Source: Microvirga sp.
Lineage (GTDB): Bacteria; Pseudomonadota; Alphaproteobacteria; Rhizobiales; Beijerinckiaceae
Assembly (NCBI GenBank): GCA_029266525.1
Contig: JAQSWQ010000030.1
Location: forward strand, 1 to 64,000
Length of the DNA stretch: 64,000 nucleotides
Reading direction: 5' to 3'
Positions 43,124-52,405 of this stretch are shown here, piece by piece. The position numbers were made by a program, and so were the translations under genes. A model generated the notes under the pieces. It searched no databases. It saw nothing but the letters and a program-made list of their open reading frames with translations, and was not told where the DNA came from. Numbering within the stretch: the first letter of the stretch is position 1; each line of letters opens with the position of its first letter.

Positions 43124-44047
43124 ATGCCTAGGGCCGACCAGATCCGCCTCGCCGCCTCCTCCGCCTCGTCCTCGGCATCGAGCACGCCGGAGGTCGTGGA
43201 GTTGCTCCGCCGGATCGCCGATGCCCTCGAGCGCGCCGCGCCGGCGGAGCCCGCAGCGCCCGACTTCGCCGCGGCCGACGCCTTCGTCTGGCATGCGGAC
43301 GGGCGGCTTGCGCCGGTGTCGAAGGTGAGCCGGGTCGAGATGGCGCTGTTGCGCGGCATCGACCGGGTCCGCGACATGCTCACCGAGAACACCGAGCGCT
43401 TTGCGCGCGGCCTGCCCGCCAACAACGCGCTGCTCTGGGGCGCGCGCGGCATGGGCAAGTCGTCGCTCGTCAAGGCCGTGCACGCCGAGATCAACCGCGG
43501 GCTCGCCGGTACGCGCGGCGCCGCCCCGCTCAAATTGGTCGAGATCCACCGCGAGGATATCGAGACGCTGCCCGAGCTGATGGCGCTGCTGCGCGCGGAC
43601 GCGCACCGCTTCGTCGTGTTCTGCGACGATCTCTCCTTCGATGCGGACGACACCTCCTACAAGTCGCTGAAGGCCGTGCTCGAGGGCGGCATCGAGGGCC
43701 GGCCGGAGAACGTGATCTTCTACGCGACCTCGAACCGCCGCCATCTTCTCCCGCGCGACATGATGGAGAACGAGCGCTCGACCGCGATCAATCCGGGCGA
43801 GGCGGTCGAGGAGAAGGTGTCGCTGTCGGACCGCTTCGGGCTATGGCTCGGCTTCCACCGCTGCAGCCAGGACGAATATCTGGAGATGGTGTTCGGCTAT
43901 GCCGACCACTTCGCGCTCCCCTGCGACCGCGACGCGACCCGCGCCGAGGCCCTCGAATGGGCGACGACGCGCGGCTCGCGCTCGGGCCGCACGGCCTGGC
44001 AGTTCATCCAGGATCTGGCGGGAAGGCTGGGCAAGGGGCTAGGGTAA
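43124..44047 (+). CDS. DUF815-family AAA-type ATPase
   Basis: A 307-residue protein from ATG 43124. Walker A is GARGMGKSSLVKA, Walker B FVVFCDDLSFD, then YATSNRRHLLPRDMMENE and SDRFGLWLGFH. DUF815 ATPases are conserved in alphaproteobacteria at this place, divergent from yajC; the function is unknown. The Ala/Ser-rich N-terminal 60 residues are probably disordered. Confidence 0.9.
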   Translation: MPRADQIRLAASSASSSASSTPEVVELLRRIADALERAAPAEPAAPDFAAADAFVWHADGRLAPVSKVSRVEMALLRGIDRVRDMLTENTERFARGLPANNALLWGARGMGKSSLVKAVHAEINRGLAGTRGAAPLKLVEIHREDIETLPELMALLRADAHRFVVFCDDLSFDADDTSYKSLKAVLEGGIEGRPENVIFYATSNRRHLLPRDMMENERSTAINPGEAVEEKVSLSDRFGLWLGFHRCSQDEYLEMVFGYADHFALPCDRDATRAEALEWATTRGSRSGRTAWQFIQDLAGRLGKGLG

Positions 44048-44066
44048 CCTCTCCCGGAAGGAGAGG
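44048..44066. terminator. Hairpin between convergent genes
   Basis: CCTCTCC and GGAGAGG pair over a five-base loop directly after the DUF815 stop and just before the end of the convergent peptidase gene. No T run, so termination is likely but not certain. Confidence 0.5.
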
Positions 44067-44070
44067 TATG

Positions 44071-45375
44071 CTACCCGCCCTGCAGATGCGGCATCGGGTC
44101 GATCGGCGTCGCCCCTTTCCGAATCTCGAAATGGAGCTGGGGCGAGGTCACGTTGCCGGTCTGGCCGGACTTCGCGATGGTGTCGCCGCGCTTCACCTTC
44201 TGGCCGTGCTTCACGGCGATCTCGCCGTTGTGAGCGTAGGCTGACACATAGCCGTTGTCGTGGCGGATGAGCACGAGCTTGCCGTAGCCCTTCACCTCGC
44301 TGCCGGCATAGGCGACCGTGCCGTCCTCGGCGGCCTTCACGGACGTTCCCTCGGGCACGGCGATGTTGATGCCCTCGTTCCCGCCCGAGCCGCCGAAGCC
44401 GGCGATCACGCGGCCCTTGGCCGGCCAGCGGAAGCCCACCGGCTGCGCGGCGGCGGTGGCCGGGGCGGGGGCATAGGCGGTCGCCTGCGGGGCGATGCTC
44501 GCGGTTTGCTCCGGCTCCTTTGCCGACGACTTTGCCGGCGTTTTCGCGATCTCGATCTGGGCGGGCTTCTGAGCCTCGGCCGCCTTCAGAGCCGGCTTAA
44601 CCGGCTGGACGGCCCCGAGCTTCTGCAGCTCGGGCTTCGCGGCCTGCTTCGCCGGCTCCGGTTTCGGCTGCGCCTTGGCGAGCTTCGGATCGGGCTTGGC
44701 TTCGGGCGTCTTGGCGCCGGCCTGGCGGACGCGGTCCTTGGCGCTGCCCGGCTTCTCCTGGGCTTTCGGCCCCTGCACGAAGCGCGGCTTCGCCTCGCCG
44801 GCCTGGCGTTGCGGCGCAGGAGCCGCCTTCGCCCGGACCGGCGCTGCCGCGACCCCGCCGGCGTTGTAGACTGGGATTACGATCTGCCGGCCGGGCGACA
44901 CCTGTGCTGCACTCTTGAGGCCGTTCGCCTCGAGGATGGCAGAGGCCGGAACGCCGTAGCGGGTGGCGATCAGGTTGAGGCTGTCGCCGGTCCGCACGGT
45001 GACAGGCGTGCCGCCCTGGATGGTCCAGCCGGCAGGACCGGAGGCGACCGGACGCGCGGGTGCCACCGGCCTCGGAGCCGGCGCGGAGGCGATCGGCGCA
45101 GGGGTGGACGGCCGGTTATAGACCGGTGCCGCCGAAGCTTGCGGCGGCGCAAGCGGCTGGGTCTCGACCCGGGCGCTCGGGACGGCGGCCGCCTTCGGCG
45201 GAACGCTGCCGGTCATCGTCGGCTCGCCGCCGGCGCCCGACTTGAAGGGATTCGAGAAGGGGCTGTCGCCGAAGCGGGCAACATCCGAGCTGCAGGCGCT
45301 CGCAACACCGCCGATCGCCACGATCACCGCGAACCGCGACAGGCTCCGCATCAGATCAACGCCACAGGAACGCAT
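44071..45375 (-). CDS. LysM/M23 murein-hydrolase-like lipoprotein (NlpD/EnvC type)
   Basis: A 434-residue envelope protein. The signal peptide ends in a lipobox (VASAC). A LysM domain (VRTGDSLNLIATRYGVPASAI) lies near residue 130, followed by a long Lys/Pro/Ala-rich linker. The C-terminal M23 domain (VIAGFGGSGGNEGINIAVPE, YAHNGEIAVKHGQKVKRGD, PQLHFEIRKGATPIDP) closes the protein. The first zinc ligand His of active M23 enzymes (usually HxGxD) appears as N-x-G-x-N (NEGIN), so it is likely inactive and may activate an amidase, as EnvC/NlpD do. Confidence 0.9.
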   Translation of the reverse strand: MRSCGVDLMRSLSRFAVIVAIGGVASACSSDVARFGDSPFSNPFKSGAGGEPTMTGSVPPKAAAVPSARVETQPLAPPQASAAPVYNRPSTPAPIASAPAPRPVAPARPVASGPAGWTIQGGTPVTVRTGDSLNLIATRYGVPASAILEANGLKSAAQVSPGRQIVIPVYNAGGVAAAPVRAKAAPAPQRQAGEAKPRFVQGPKAQEKPGSAKDRVRQAGAKTPEAKPDPKLAKAQPKPEPAKQAAKPELQKLGAVQPVKPALKAAEAQKPAQIEIAKTPAKSSAKEPEQTASIAPQATAYAPAPATAAAQPVGFRWPAKGRVIAGFGGSGGNEGINIAVPEGTSVKAAEDGTVAYAGSEVKGYGKLVLIRHDNGYVSAYAHNGEIAVKHGQKVKRGDTIAKSGQTGNVTSPQLHFEIRKGATPIDPMPHLQGG

Positions 45376-45477
45376 CGCTCACCCCACCACGCACGCAACC
45401 CCGGTAGCGGCGATTAAAAGCGCGTTCAGGTTAAGCATCCGTTGCCCAAGCAAGGCGGCGAGATGGTTTTTTCGCGC

Positions 45478-46167
45478 TCAGGCTGCGGCCTGGAGCGCCC
45501 CGCGGCCGCATGTGAGACGCGCAAGCCGCAGCGGCGCGCCGAGGGTCTGCGCCAAACTCCCGTCCTCGCCCCGCTCGACCTTGATCAGCCGCGGGAACCC
45601 GTCGACCGCAAGCCCGCCGACGAGCCGGCCGCCGACCGCGAGCAGCGAGGTCAGCGCGCTCGGCACGGCGGGCACGGCACCGTTGACGAGGATACGGTCG
45701 AAGCGCTCGGCGCCGAGGTCGAGCTTGAGGCCGTTTCCGACGCCCATCTCGATACCGGGATCGGCGCCGGCGATCTCGAGCCGGACCTGCGCCTCCTCGG
45801 CGAGCGTCGCGTAGCGCTCGATCGTGGTCACGCGGCAGCCGATCCGCGCAAGAAGCGCCGTGACGTAGCCCGAGCCCGTGCCGATCTCGAGCGCGCGCTG
45901 GCCGGGCTCGGGCCCGAGCGCGGCGAGCATCGCCGCGACGGCGCTCGGCGCCGTCATGGTCTGGCCGAAGGGCAAGGGCAGCGACACGTCGGTCCTGGCA
46001 AGGTCGCCGAAGCGCCGCGGCGCGAACAGCTCGCGCCGCACCCGCTCCATCGCGCTCAAGATCGTCGTGTCGCGAATGCCGCGCGCCCGCAGCGACAGGA
46101 TGAAGGAGGCCGCATCGACGCGCTCGGAGGGCGCCTCGGGCTGAGCTTCGGTCGGCAGGGCGAGCAT
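45478..46167 (-). CDS. pcm: Protein-L-isoaspartate O-methyltransferase
   Basis: A 229-residue SAM methyltransferase that repairs isoaspartyl residues. Seen: the SAM motif ALEIGTGSGYVTALLARIG near residue 90, the TMTAPSAVAAM substrate-side segment, and FDRILVNGAVPAVPSAL. The partner surE lies just upstream on the same strand, the usual pairing. Confidence 0.9.
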   Translation of the reverse strand: MLALPTEAQPEAPSERVDAASFILSLRARGIRDTTILSAMERVRRELFAPRRFGDLARTDVSLPLPFGQTMTAPSAVAAMLAALGPEPGQRALEIGTGSGYVTALLARIGCRVTTIERYATLAEEAQVRLEIAGADPGIEMGVGNGLKLDLGAERFDRILVNGAVPAVPSALTSLLAVGGRLVGGLAVDGFPRLIKVERGEDGSLAQTLGAPLRLARLTCGRGALQAAA

Positions 46168-46259
46168 GGGCGGACGCCAGGGTGAACGCTTCCCTACCTA
46201 ACCCGGCGAAGGTTGAGAGAGTGTGAGCGCCGCCTATCCCCTCGCCGCAAGGGGAGGGC

Positions 46260-47021
46260 TTACTCGAACGCCTGCGCGTAGCGCGTCAGCGTCGGCTCGT
46301 CGGTAAGGTCGAGGCGGAGCGGCGTGACCGAAATGCGCCGGTCGGCGAGGGCCCAGAGATCGGTGCCGTTCGCGGGGATGTGCTTGCCGCGGGCAAAGGC
46401 AATCCAGAAGTAAGGGTTGCCGCGCCCGTCGACGCGCTCGTCGATGCGCAGGAGCTCCTGGCTGCGCTGCCCCTGGGCAGCCACCGCAATGCCGCGCACG
46501 TCTCCGGGCTCGCAATCGGGGAAGTTCACGTTGACCAGGATGTCCTTCGGGATGCCTTCGGCGAGGATTTTGCGCACGATCCCCGGCGCGTGCGTCTCGG
46601 CGCAGTGCCATTTGATGGCGTTCCTGCCGCCGGGGCCGTAGGCCTGGGAGAGCGCGATCGAGGGCACGCCAAGGATGGTGCCTTCCATGGCGCCCGCGAC
46701 CGTGCCCGAATAGGTCACGTCCTCGGCGACGTTCTGGCCGCGGTTGACGCCCGACAGCACGAGGTCGGGCCGGGCCTCGCGGATGATGTGGCGGATGCCC
46801 ATGATGACGCAATCGGTCGGCGTGCCTTTCACGGCGAAGCGCCGCTCCTCGATCTCGCGCAGGCGCAACGGATCGTTGAGCGAGAGCGAATGCGACACGC
46901 CGCTCTGGTCGGTCTCGGGCGCGACCACCCAGACGTCGTCCGAGAGCTCCGCGGCGATCCCCTCGAGGAGCTTCAGCCCCGGCGCATGGATGCCGTCGTC
47001 GTTGGTGACGAGGATGCGCAT
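46260..47021 (-). CDS. surE: 5'/3'-nucleotidase SurE
   Basis: A 253-residue phosphatase. The N-terminal metal-binding NDDGIHAPG is followed by [25 protein letters not shown], both family signatures. It dephosphorylates nucleoside monophosphates and short polyphosphates under stress or in stationary phase. ATG 47021 start; length typical. Confidence 0.95.
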   Translation of the reverse strand: MRILVTNDDGIHAPGLKLLEGIAAELSDDVWVVAPETDQSGVSHSLSLNDPLRLREIEERRFAVKGTPTDCVIMGIRHIIREARPDLVLSGVNRGQNVAEDVTYSGTVAGAMEGTILGVPSIALSQAYGPGGRNAIKWHCAETHAPGIVRKILAEGIPKDILVNVNFPDCEPGDVRGIAVAAQGQRSQELLRIDERVDGRGNPYFWIAFARGKHIPANGTDLWALADRRISVTPLRLDLTDEPTLTRYAQAFE

Positions 47022-47048
47022 CTAATCCCCCTCGCCACACAACGCGCC

Positions 47049-47156
47049 GTCGTCCCGGACGCGCCGCAGCGCACAGCGGTGCGGCGCAGGTCCGGGACCC
47101 ACGCGCAGGCGGCGCCGATGGGTCCCGGCTCTCCGCTCCGCTCCGGCCGGGACGAC
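47049..47156. repeat. Palindromic intergenic element between surE and serS
   Basis: GTCGTCCCGG at the left and CCGGGACGAC at the right form the outer arms of a GC-rich imperfect hairpin with internal GTCCGGGACCC / GGGTCCCGG-type repeats. It resembles widespread Hyphomicrobiales intergenic palindromes. A related element lies on the other side of serS. Confidence 0.7.
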
Positions 47157-47170
47157 CGCGCGGGAGGCGG

Positions 47171-48655
47171 TCACTTCGCCCGCGCTCCCTCGATCCGCTT
47201 CACCCCGCCCATATACGGTGCGAGCGCGTCGGGCACGGTCACCGAGCCGTCCTCGTTCTGGTAGTTCTCCATGACCGCGATGAGCGCGCGGCCGACCGCG
47301 ACGCCGGAGCCGTTGAGGGTGTGAACGAAGCCGCGCACCTTGCCGTCCTTAGCCCGGTAGCGCGCGTTCATGCGCCGCGCCTGGAAATCGGTGCAGACCG
47401 AGCAGGAGGAGATCTCGCGGTAGGTCCCCTGCCCCGGCAGCCAGACCTCGATGTCGTAGGTCTTCGCCGCCGAAAAACCCATGTCGCCGGTGCACAGCGT
47501 CATCACGCGATAAGGCAGGTCGAGCCGGCGCAGCACTTCTTCCGCGCAGGCCAGCATGCGCTCGTGCTCCTCGGCCGATCGCTCGGGCGTGGTGATCGAG
47601 ACCAATTCGCATTTGGTGAACTGGTGCTGCCGCAGCATGCCGCGCGTGTCCTTCCCCGCCGCGCCCGCTTCGGCGCGGAAGCAGGGCGTGAGCGCGGTGA
47701 CCCGGAGGGGGAGCTCGTCTTCGGGGGTGATGGACTCCCGGACGAGGTTGGTGAGTGAAACCTCAGCCGTTGGAATCAGCCACAATCCTATGTACGCGTC
47801 CCAGAACCCCTCTCTCGCGAGCGCAAAGAGATTGGCGTTCACCCATGCTAATAGAGCTTCTTTGCTCTTAAGACCTTGGCCTAGGGCAGCCTGTGCGACG
47901 GGATTGTCCGCCCTAGCCATGAGATCTCCCGCTTCTCGGGAGAAGCGTTCGAAGAGTTTCGTATTCAGGTCTGAAGCGTCGGTCAGGCGCGATGTCGCAA
48001 ATTGATCCTCACGGAACTTCGGCAACTGGCCTGTCCCGAACATCACCTCGTCGCGCACCAATAGCGGCGGCGCGACCTCGGTGTAGCCGTGCTCGGTCGT
48101 GTGCATGTCCATCATGAACTGGCCGAGCGCGCGTTCGAGCTTTGCGAGCTGGCCTTTAAGCACCACGAAGCGCGAGCCCGAGAGCTTCGCGGCGGTCTCG
48201 AAATCCATGAGGCGCATGGCCTCGCCGAGCTCGTAATGCTCCTTCGGCTGCGCGAAGTTGCGCGGGTTGCCGAAGCGGCTCTTCTCGACGTTGTCGTGCT
48301 CGTCCTTTCCGACCGGCACCTCCCCGCTCGGCAGGTTCGGGATCTCGGCAAGGCGCTTGTCGAGCGCGGCGCTGGCATCCCGCTCCGCGGCCTCGAGCTG
48401 CGGCACGTCATCCTTCAGCCGCGCCACCTCGGCCATCAGCGCCTGCGCGCGCGCCTCGTCCTTCCTCGCCTTCGCCTGCCCGATCTCCTTCGAGAGCGCG
48501 TTCCGCCGCTCCTGCGCCGCCTGCAGCGCGGCGATGGCGGCGCGGCGCGCCTCGTCGAGCGCAATGAGCTCGCGCGACATGGGCTCGAGCCCCCGCCCCG
48601 AGAGGCCCTCGTCGAAGGCGTCCGGGTTGTCGCGGATGAAGCGGATGTCGTGCAT
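47171..48655 (-). CDS. serS: Seryl-tRNA synthetase with an internal insertion
   Basis: A 494-residue class II synthetase. The N-terminal coiled-coil arm ([20 protein letters not shown]) and the motifs [33 protein letters not shown] and [17 protein letters not shown] are normal. Family members usually have about 425-430 residues. Here roughly 65-70 extra residues (about 221-290) separate the [13 protein letters not shown] segment from LWLIPTAEV, where relatives have only a few. The insert is in frame, helical-looking ([19 protein letters not shown]) and its DNA (about 47786-47995) is lower in GC. It may be a captured mobile or repeat-derived segment or an idiosyncratic domain. Confidence 0.95.
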   Translation of the reverse strand: MHDIRFIRDNPDAFDEGLSGRGLEPMSRELIALDEARRAAIAALQAAQERRNALSKEIGQAKARKDEARAQALMAEVARLKDDVPQLEAAERDASAALDKRLAEIPNLPSGEVPVGKDEHDNVEKSRFGNPRNFAQPKEHYELGEAMRLMDFETAAKLSGSRFVVLKGQLAKLERALGQFMMDMHTTEHGYTEVAPPLLVRDEVMFGTGQLPKFREDQFATSRLTDASDLNTKLFERFSREAGDLMARADNPVAQAALGQGLKSKEALLAWVNANLFALAREGFWDAYIGLWLIPTAEVSLTNLVRESITPEDELPLRVTALTPCFRAEAGAAGKDTRGMLRQHQFTKCELVSITTPERSAEEHERMLACAEEVLRRLDLPYRVMTLCTGDMGFSAAKTYDIEVWLPGQGTYREISSCSVCTDFQARRMNARYRAKDGKVRGFVHTLNGSGVAVGRALIAVMENYQNEDGSVTVPDALAPYMGGVKRIEGARAK

Positions 48656-48676
48656 GTGCGGGCGCTGACCTAGGAT

Positions 48677-48793
48677 GTCATTCCGGGGCCGAGCGCAGCG
48701 AGGAGCCCGGAACCCATAAACACCGGCGGAGCAAGTAGGGCCCCCTCGTGTTTATGGGCCCCGGGTTCTCGCTTCGCGAGCCCCGGGATGACA
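48677..48793. repeat. Long imperfect inverted repeat between serS and tatC
   Basis: GTCATTCCGGGGCC to AACCCATAAACAC on the left mirrors GTGTTTATGGGCCCC to CCGGGATGAC on the right, giving arms of about 45 bases. It is a typical rhizobial-type intergenic palindrome and may end the tatABC transcript. Confidence 0.8.
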
Positions 48794-48829
48794 GCGGCGG
48801 GCTATGTCAGCAAGCGGCGGGCTTGGCAA

Positions 48830-49633
48830 TCACTCCGCCGCCGCGGCGGCCTCGCGCTCCTGCGTCCGCTTCTTCTCGACCATGCGCACCGCGAAGATCG
48901 AGGCCTCGTAGAGGAGGAGCGTCGGCAGCGCGAGGGCAAGCTGGGAGATCACGTCGGGCGGCGTCAGCACCGCCGCGATCACGAACACGATGACGATGGC
49001 GTAGCGGCGCTTCTCGACCAGGAACTGCGCATCGATGATCCCGGCCTTGCCAAGGAGCGTCAGGATCACCGGCATCTGGAAGCAGATGCCGAAGGCGAAG
49101 ATCAGCGTCATGGTCAAAGAGAGGTACTCGTTGACCTTGGGCAGGAACTGGATCTCGGGATTGCCTTCCCCGGTCCCGAACTGCTGCATCGAGACGGAGA
49201 ATTTCATGAGCAGCGGCAGGGCGATGAAATAGACCACGCAGGCGCCCAGGAGGAACAGCAGCGGGGTCGCGACGAGGAAGGGCAAAAAAGCCTGGCGCTC
49301 GTTCTTGTAGAGGCCCGGCGCGACGAATTTGTAGATCTGGTTCGCGATCACCGGGAAGGCCAAAAAACCGGCGCCGAACATCGCGACCTGGAGCTGGGTG
49401 AAGAAGAACTCGAGCGCGTGGGTGTAGACCATATGCGCCTTGGCCGGATCGCCCACCGCCCAGACATAGGGTTGGACCAGAATGTTGTAGATGTACTTGG
49501 CGCCCCAGAAGCAGCCGACGAACATCACGATGAAGGCGATGAAAGCGCGGATCAGCCGCTGGCGCAGCTCGATCAGATGATCCATCAGCGGCGCACGGGA
49601 AGCCTCGACTTCATCCTCGTCCGGCGTCGTCAT
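48830..49633 (-). CDS. tatC: Sec-independent translocase TatC
   Basis: A 267-residue inner-membrane protein with six helices. MDHLIELRQRLIRAFIAF is the family N-terminus, and FAFGICFQMPVILTLLGKAG lies in the fourth helix region. It binds twin-arginine signal peptides. It overlaps tatB by four bases (ATGA). Confidence 0.96.
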   Translation of the reverse strand: MTTPDEDEVEASRAPLMDHLIELRQRLIRAFIAFIVMFVGCFWGAKYIYNILVQPYVWAVGDPAKAHMVYTHALEFFFTQLQVAMFGAGFLAFPVIANQIYKFVAPGLYKNERQAFLPFLVATPLLFLLGACVVYFIALPLLMKFSVSMQQFGTGEGNPEIQFLPKVNEYLSLTMTLIFAFGICFQMPVILTLLGKAGIIDAQFLVEKRRYAIVIVFVIAAVLTPPDVISQLALALPTLLLYEASIFAVRMVEKKRTQEREAAAAAE

Positions 49634-50094
49634 GCCTTGCTCTCGGCCGGGCGGATGTCGCCCGAGGCGCCGCTCTCAGGCGCGGATGCTTGGGCGGGAG
49701 CCGGGATGGCGAGGTCGAAGGCCGGCTCGCCCGGCAGCGGTGCCGGGACCGGAACCGGCGTTGCCGCGCTACCCGCTTCGGGGGCGGCCGCGGCGGAACC
49801 GGGAAGCGGCGTCGAGGAGCCGGTGATCGGGTCGAAGGCGGTGTTCAGCGAGCTGACCTCGTTGCCGATCGAGCTCACCTCGTCGTTCAAGCCCGAGACC
49901 TGCTTCTTGATCTCGTCGAGCTCCGCCTCGCGCATCGCCTCGTTGAACTGGCTCTGGAACTCGCCCGCCATCTTGCGCACGCCCGCCGTCATGTTGCCGA
50001 GCGTGCGCAGGGCCTTGGGCAGGTCCTTCGGCCCGATGACGACGAGGGCGACGGCGCCGATCACCAGCACCTCGCCCCAGCTCATGTCGAACAT
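49630..50094 (-). CDS. tatB: Tat translocase subunit TatB
   Basis: A 154-residue protein: MFDMSWGEVLVIGAVALVVIGPKDLPKALRTLG is the N-terminal helix and hinge, an amphipathic and acidic helix follows, then a proline/alanine-rich tail. Works with TatC as signal-peptide receptor. Middle gene of tatABC. Confidence 0.95.
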   Translation of the reverse strand: MFDMSWGEVLVIGAVALVVIGPKDLPKALRTLGNMTAGVRKMAGEFQSQFNEAMREAELDEIKKQVSGLNDEVSSIGNEVSSLNTAFDPITGSSTPLPGSAAAAPEAGSAATPVPVPAPLPGEPAFDLAIPAPAQASAPESGASGDIRPAESKA

Positions 50095-50140
50095 GGTCCG
50101 ACCTCGAAACCCGGTCCCGGCCGGCTGGCCGGCTGGCCGA

Positions 50141-50476
50141 TTAGCCGACCTTGCGCTCGCCCACCGGCGCGGTCGACATACTTGTCGGCGTTGTCGATGC
50201 CGTCGGCGTCCCAGTCACGGGAGCTGTTGGGGCTGCCTGCGTGGCCGGCATCGGCTGCGCCGAGACCGGGGCCGGCTGGTGCTCGATCGTCCGCACGGGC
50301 TCCCCGGGAGGAGCGGCCGGCGCGGTCGCCGCGGTCTCTTCTTCGGTCATGCCCTTCTTGAAGGCCTTGATGCCCTTCGCCACGTCGCCCATCATCTCCG
50401 AGATCTTGCCGCGTCCGAACAGCAAGAGCACGATGACGCCTACAACGAGCCAGTGCCAAATGCTTACGCCACCCAT
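50141..50476 (-). CDS. tatA: Tat translocase subunit TatA
   Basis: A 111-residue protein from ATG 50476 (AGGAGGATCACC upstream); the listed ORF has 12 extra codons. The membrane helix [20 protein letters not shown], the FGRGK hinge and the amphipathic helix [10 protein letters not shown] are typical. The Pro/Ala/Thr tail is longer than usual. It forms the variable-size pore of the Tat system. Confidence 0.94.
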   Translation of the reverse strand: MGGVSIWHWLVVGVIVLLLFGRGKISEMMGDVAKGIKAFKKGMTEEETAATAPAAPPGEPVRTIEHQPAPVSAQPMPATQAAPTAPVTGTPTASTTPTSMSTAPVGERKVG

Positions 50477-50533
50477 GGTGATCCTCCTGCGCCGTTGTGC
50501 TCGGCGCGGCATCGTTTTCAGGTCGCGGCCAAA

Positions 50534-51658
50534 CTAGGAGTGACCTGCGGCGAAAACAAGAACTTCGGCGGGGTCGATCTCGACGCCCACGTCTTCGCCC
50601 GGCCGTGCCGGAAGCGGTCCTCGCACCCGGGCCTGTAACGGGTTTTCGAGCCCTTGCACAGCCACCTGGACGAGATCGACCTCGCCGAGAAAGCGCCTGG
50701 AGAGCAAGCGGCCCGGCAGGCAGAACCCGGCGCCGGCAAGCCTGACGCCCTGCGGGCGGATGCAGACCACCGCGCTCGCTCCATCCGCGAGATCCGGGGC
50801 CGGAAACAGGCCGACCGGTGTGTCGACCCGCCCTCCCCGGCTCACGCCCTCGACCTCGTTGAAATCGCAGAAGAAGCGCGCCGCGAAGATGTCCACGGGT
50901 TGGCGGTAGATCGCCTCGGCGCTGCCCTCCTGGACGATCCGGCCCGACTGCATCAGCACGATGCGGTCGGCGATCTTCATCGCCTCCTCGGGATCATGCG
51001 TGACGACGATCGTGGTCGCGCCGGTCTCGCGGAGGATCGCGACGGTCTCGTCGCGGATCGCGTCGCGCATGCGGCGGTCGAGGTTCGAGAAGGGCTCATC
51101 CATGAGGAGCACGCCGGGCCGGGGCGCGATCGAGCGCGCCAGCGCCACCCGCTGCTGCTCGCCGCCGGAGAGGACGTGCGGGTAGTCGGACGCATAGTGC
51201 TCGAGGCCAACCCGCGAGAGCGCCCGCCGGGCCGCAATGTCGGCGTCGCGGGCCGCAAGGTCGCGCAGCCCGAACTTGACGTTCTCGATGATCGAGAGGT
51301 GCGGGAAAAGCGCGTAGTCCTGGAACATCAGCCCGATGCCGCGGTCCTCCGGCGGCAGGAACAGCTTCGGCCCGGTGACCTCGCGGCGGTCGAGTAGCAC
51401 GCGGCCGGTCGTAGGGCTCTCGACGCCCGCCGCGACCCGAAGCAGCGTCGTCTTGCCGCAGCCGGAATGGCCGAGGAGGCAGACGAGCTCGCCGGCCTTC
51501 ACGGCGAGCGAGACGCCGTCGAGCGCGCGCAACGAGCCGTAGACCTGGCTCACGCTCTCGAAAGCAAGCTCCGCCGGGATGGAGGCGCCCGTCGTGCCGC
51601 GCTGGCCCCAACGGGGAAATCGCAATCGGTCACGAGGGCGGATGGGGTCCGCCGTCAT
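50534..51658 (-). CDS. FbpC/PotA-like ABC transporter ATP-binding protein
   Basis: A 374-residue ATPase with Walker A GHSGCGKTTLLR, signature LSGGEQQRVALARS, Walker B GVLLMDEPFSNLD and a C-terminal TOBE-type domain. It resembles ferric-iron (FbpC) importers. No permease or binding-protein gene is near it, so it must serve partners elsewhere. Its ATG overlaps the scpB stop by four bases, an unusual link between a transporter ATPase and the chromosome segregation operon. Confidence 0.9.
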   Translation of the reverse strand: MTADPIRPRDRLRFPRWGQRGTTGASIPAELAFESVSQVYGSLRALDGVSLAVKAGELVCLLGHSGCGKTTLLRVAAGVESPTTGRVLLDRREVTGPKLFLPPEDRGIGLMFQDYALFPHLSIIENVKFGLRDLAARDADIAARRALSRVGLEHYASDYPHVLSGGEQQRVALARSIAPRPGVLLMDEPFSNLDRRMRDAIRDETVAILRETGATTIVVTHDPEEAMKIADRIVLMQSGRIVQEGSAEAIYRQPVDIFAARFFCDFNEVEGVSRGGRVDTPVGLFPAPDLADGASAVVCIRPQGVRLAGAGFCLPGRLLSRRFLGEVDLVQVAVQGLENPLQARVRGPLPARPGEDVGVEIDPAEVLVFAAGHS

Positions 51659-52401
51659 TCCTGCGATAGATAAGCCTCGCCGTCCGGCTCGTCATCCACT
51701 TCCGGGAACTCTGCCGGCTCGGGCGGAAGCGGCTGGAAGAGGTCGTCCTCGAGCGGATCCTCGTCGGCACGCAAGGTGGTGTCGTCGGACGGCACCGGCA
51801 CCGAGAACCCGGGCGGGATGCGTCCTTGGAGGAGCCCGGCGCCCTTCAGCTCTTCGAGACCAGGGAGATCGTCGACGGCGTTTAGCCCGAAATGCTCGAG
51901 GAAATGCGGGGTGGTGCCGTAGGTGACCGGCCGCCCGGGCGCCTTGCGGCGGCCGCGCAGGCGGATCCAGCCGGTCTCGAGGAGCGTGTCGAGCGTGCCC
52001 TTCGAGGTCGCAACGCCGCGGATCTCCTCGATTTCGGCCCGCGTCACCGGCTGGTGATAGGCGACGATGGCGAGCGTCTCCATCGCGGCGCGCGAGAGCT
52101 TGCGCGGCTCAACCACCTCACGCGCGAGGATGAAGGAAAGGTCGCCCGCGGTCCGAAAAGTCCATTTCCCGGCGACCTGCACGAGGTTGACCCCGCGCGG
52201 TGCATACTGCTCGGCAAGATCGGTCAGCACCGCGCCGATGTCGCTGCCCTGCGGCAGCCGGCCGGCGAGCTCCTGGGCCGAAAGGGGTTCGCGCGCCGCG
52301 AACAGGATGGCCTCGGCGGTGCGAAGCGCCTCGGCATGGTCCGGAGCGGCCGGCAAATCCACCGAGAGCTTATGGGCGACGGCGCTCATTCGCTTGTCCA
52401 T
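51655..52401 (-). CDS. scpB: Segregation and condensation protein ScpB
   Basis: A 248-residue winged-helix protein (EALRTAEAILFAAREPLSAQ, MAQ-type LSRAAMETLAIVAYHQPVTR, then GRRKAPGRPVTYGTTPHFLEHFGL) with an acidic disordered tail. It joins ScpA and SMC in the bacterial condensin complex. ATG 52401 is directly preceded by GGAG; the ATG at 52389 is a possible start. Confidence 0.94.
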   Translation of the reverse strand: MDKRMSAVAHKLSVDLPAAPDHAEALRTAEAILFAAREPLSAQELAGRLPQGSDIGAVLTDLAEQYAPRGVNLVQVAGKWTFRTAGDLSFILAREVVEPRKLSRAAMETLAIVAYHQPVTRAEIEEIRGVATSKGTLDTLLETGWIRLRGRRKAPGRPVTYGTTPHFLEHFGLNAVDDLPGLEELKGAGLLQGRIPPGFSVPVPSDDTTLRADEDPLEDDLFQPLPPEPAEFPEVDDEPDGEAYLSQE

Positions 52402-52405
52402 CTCC

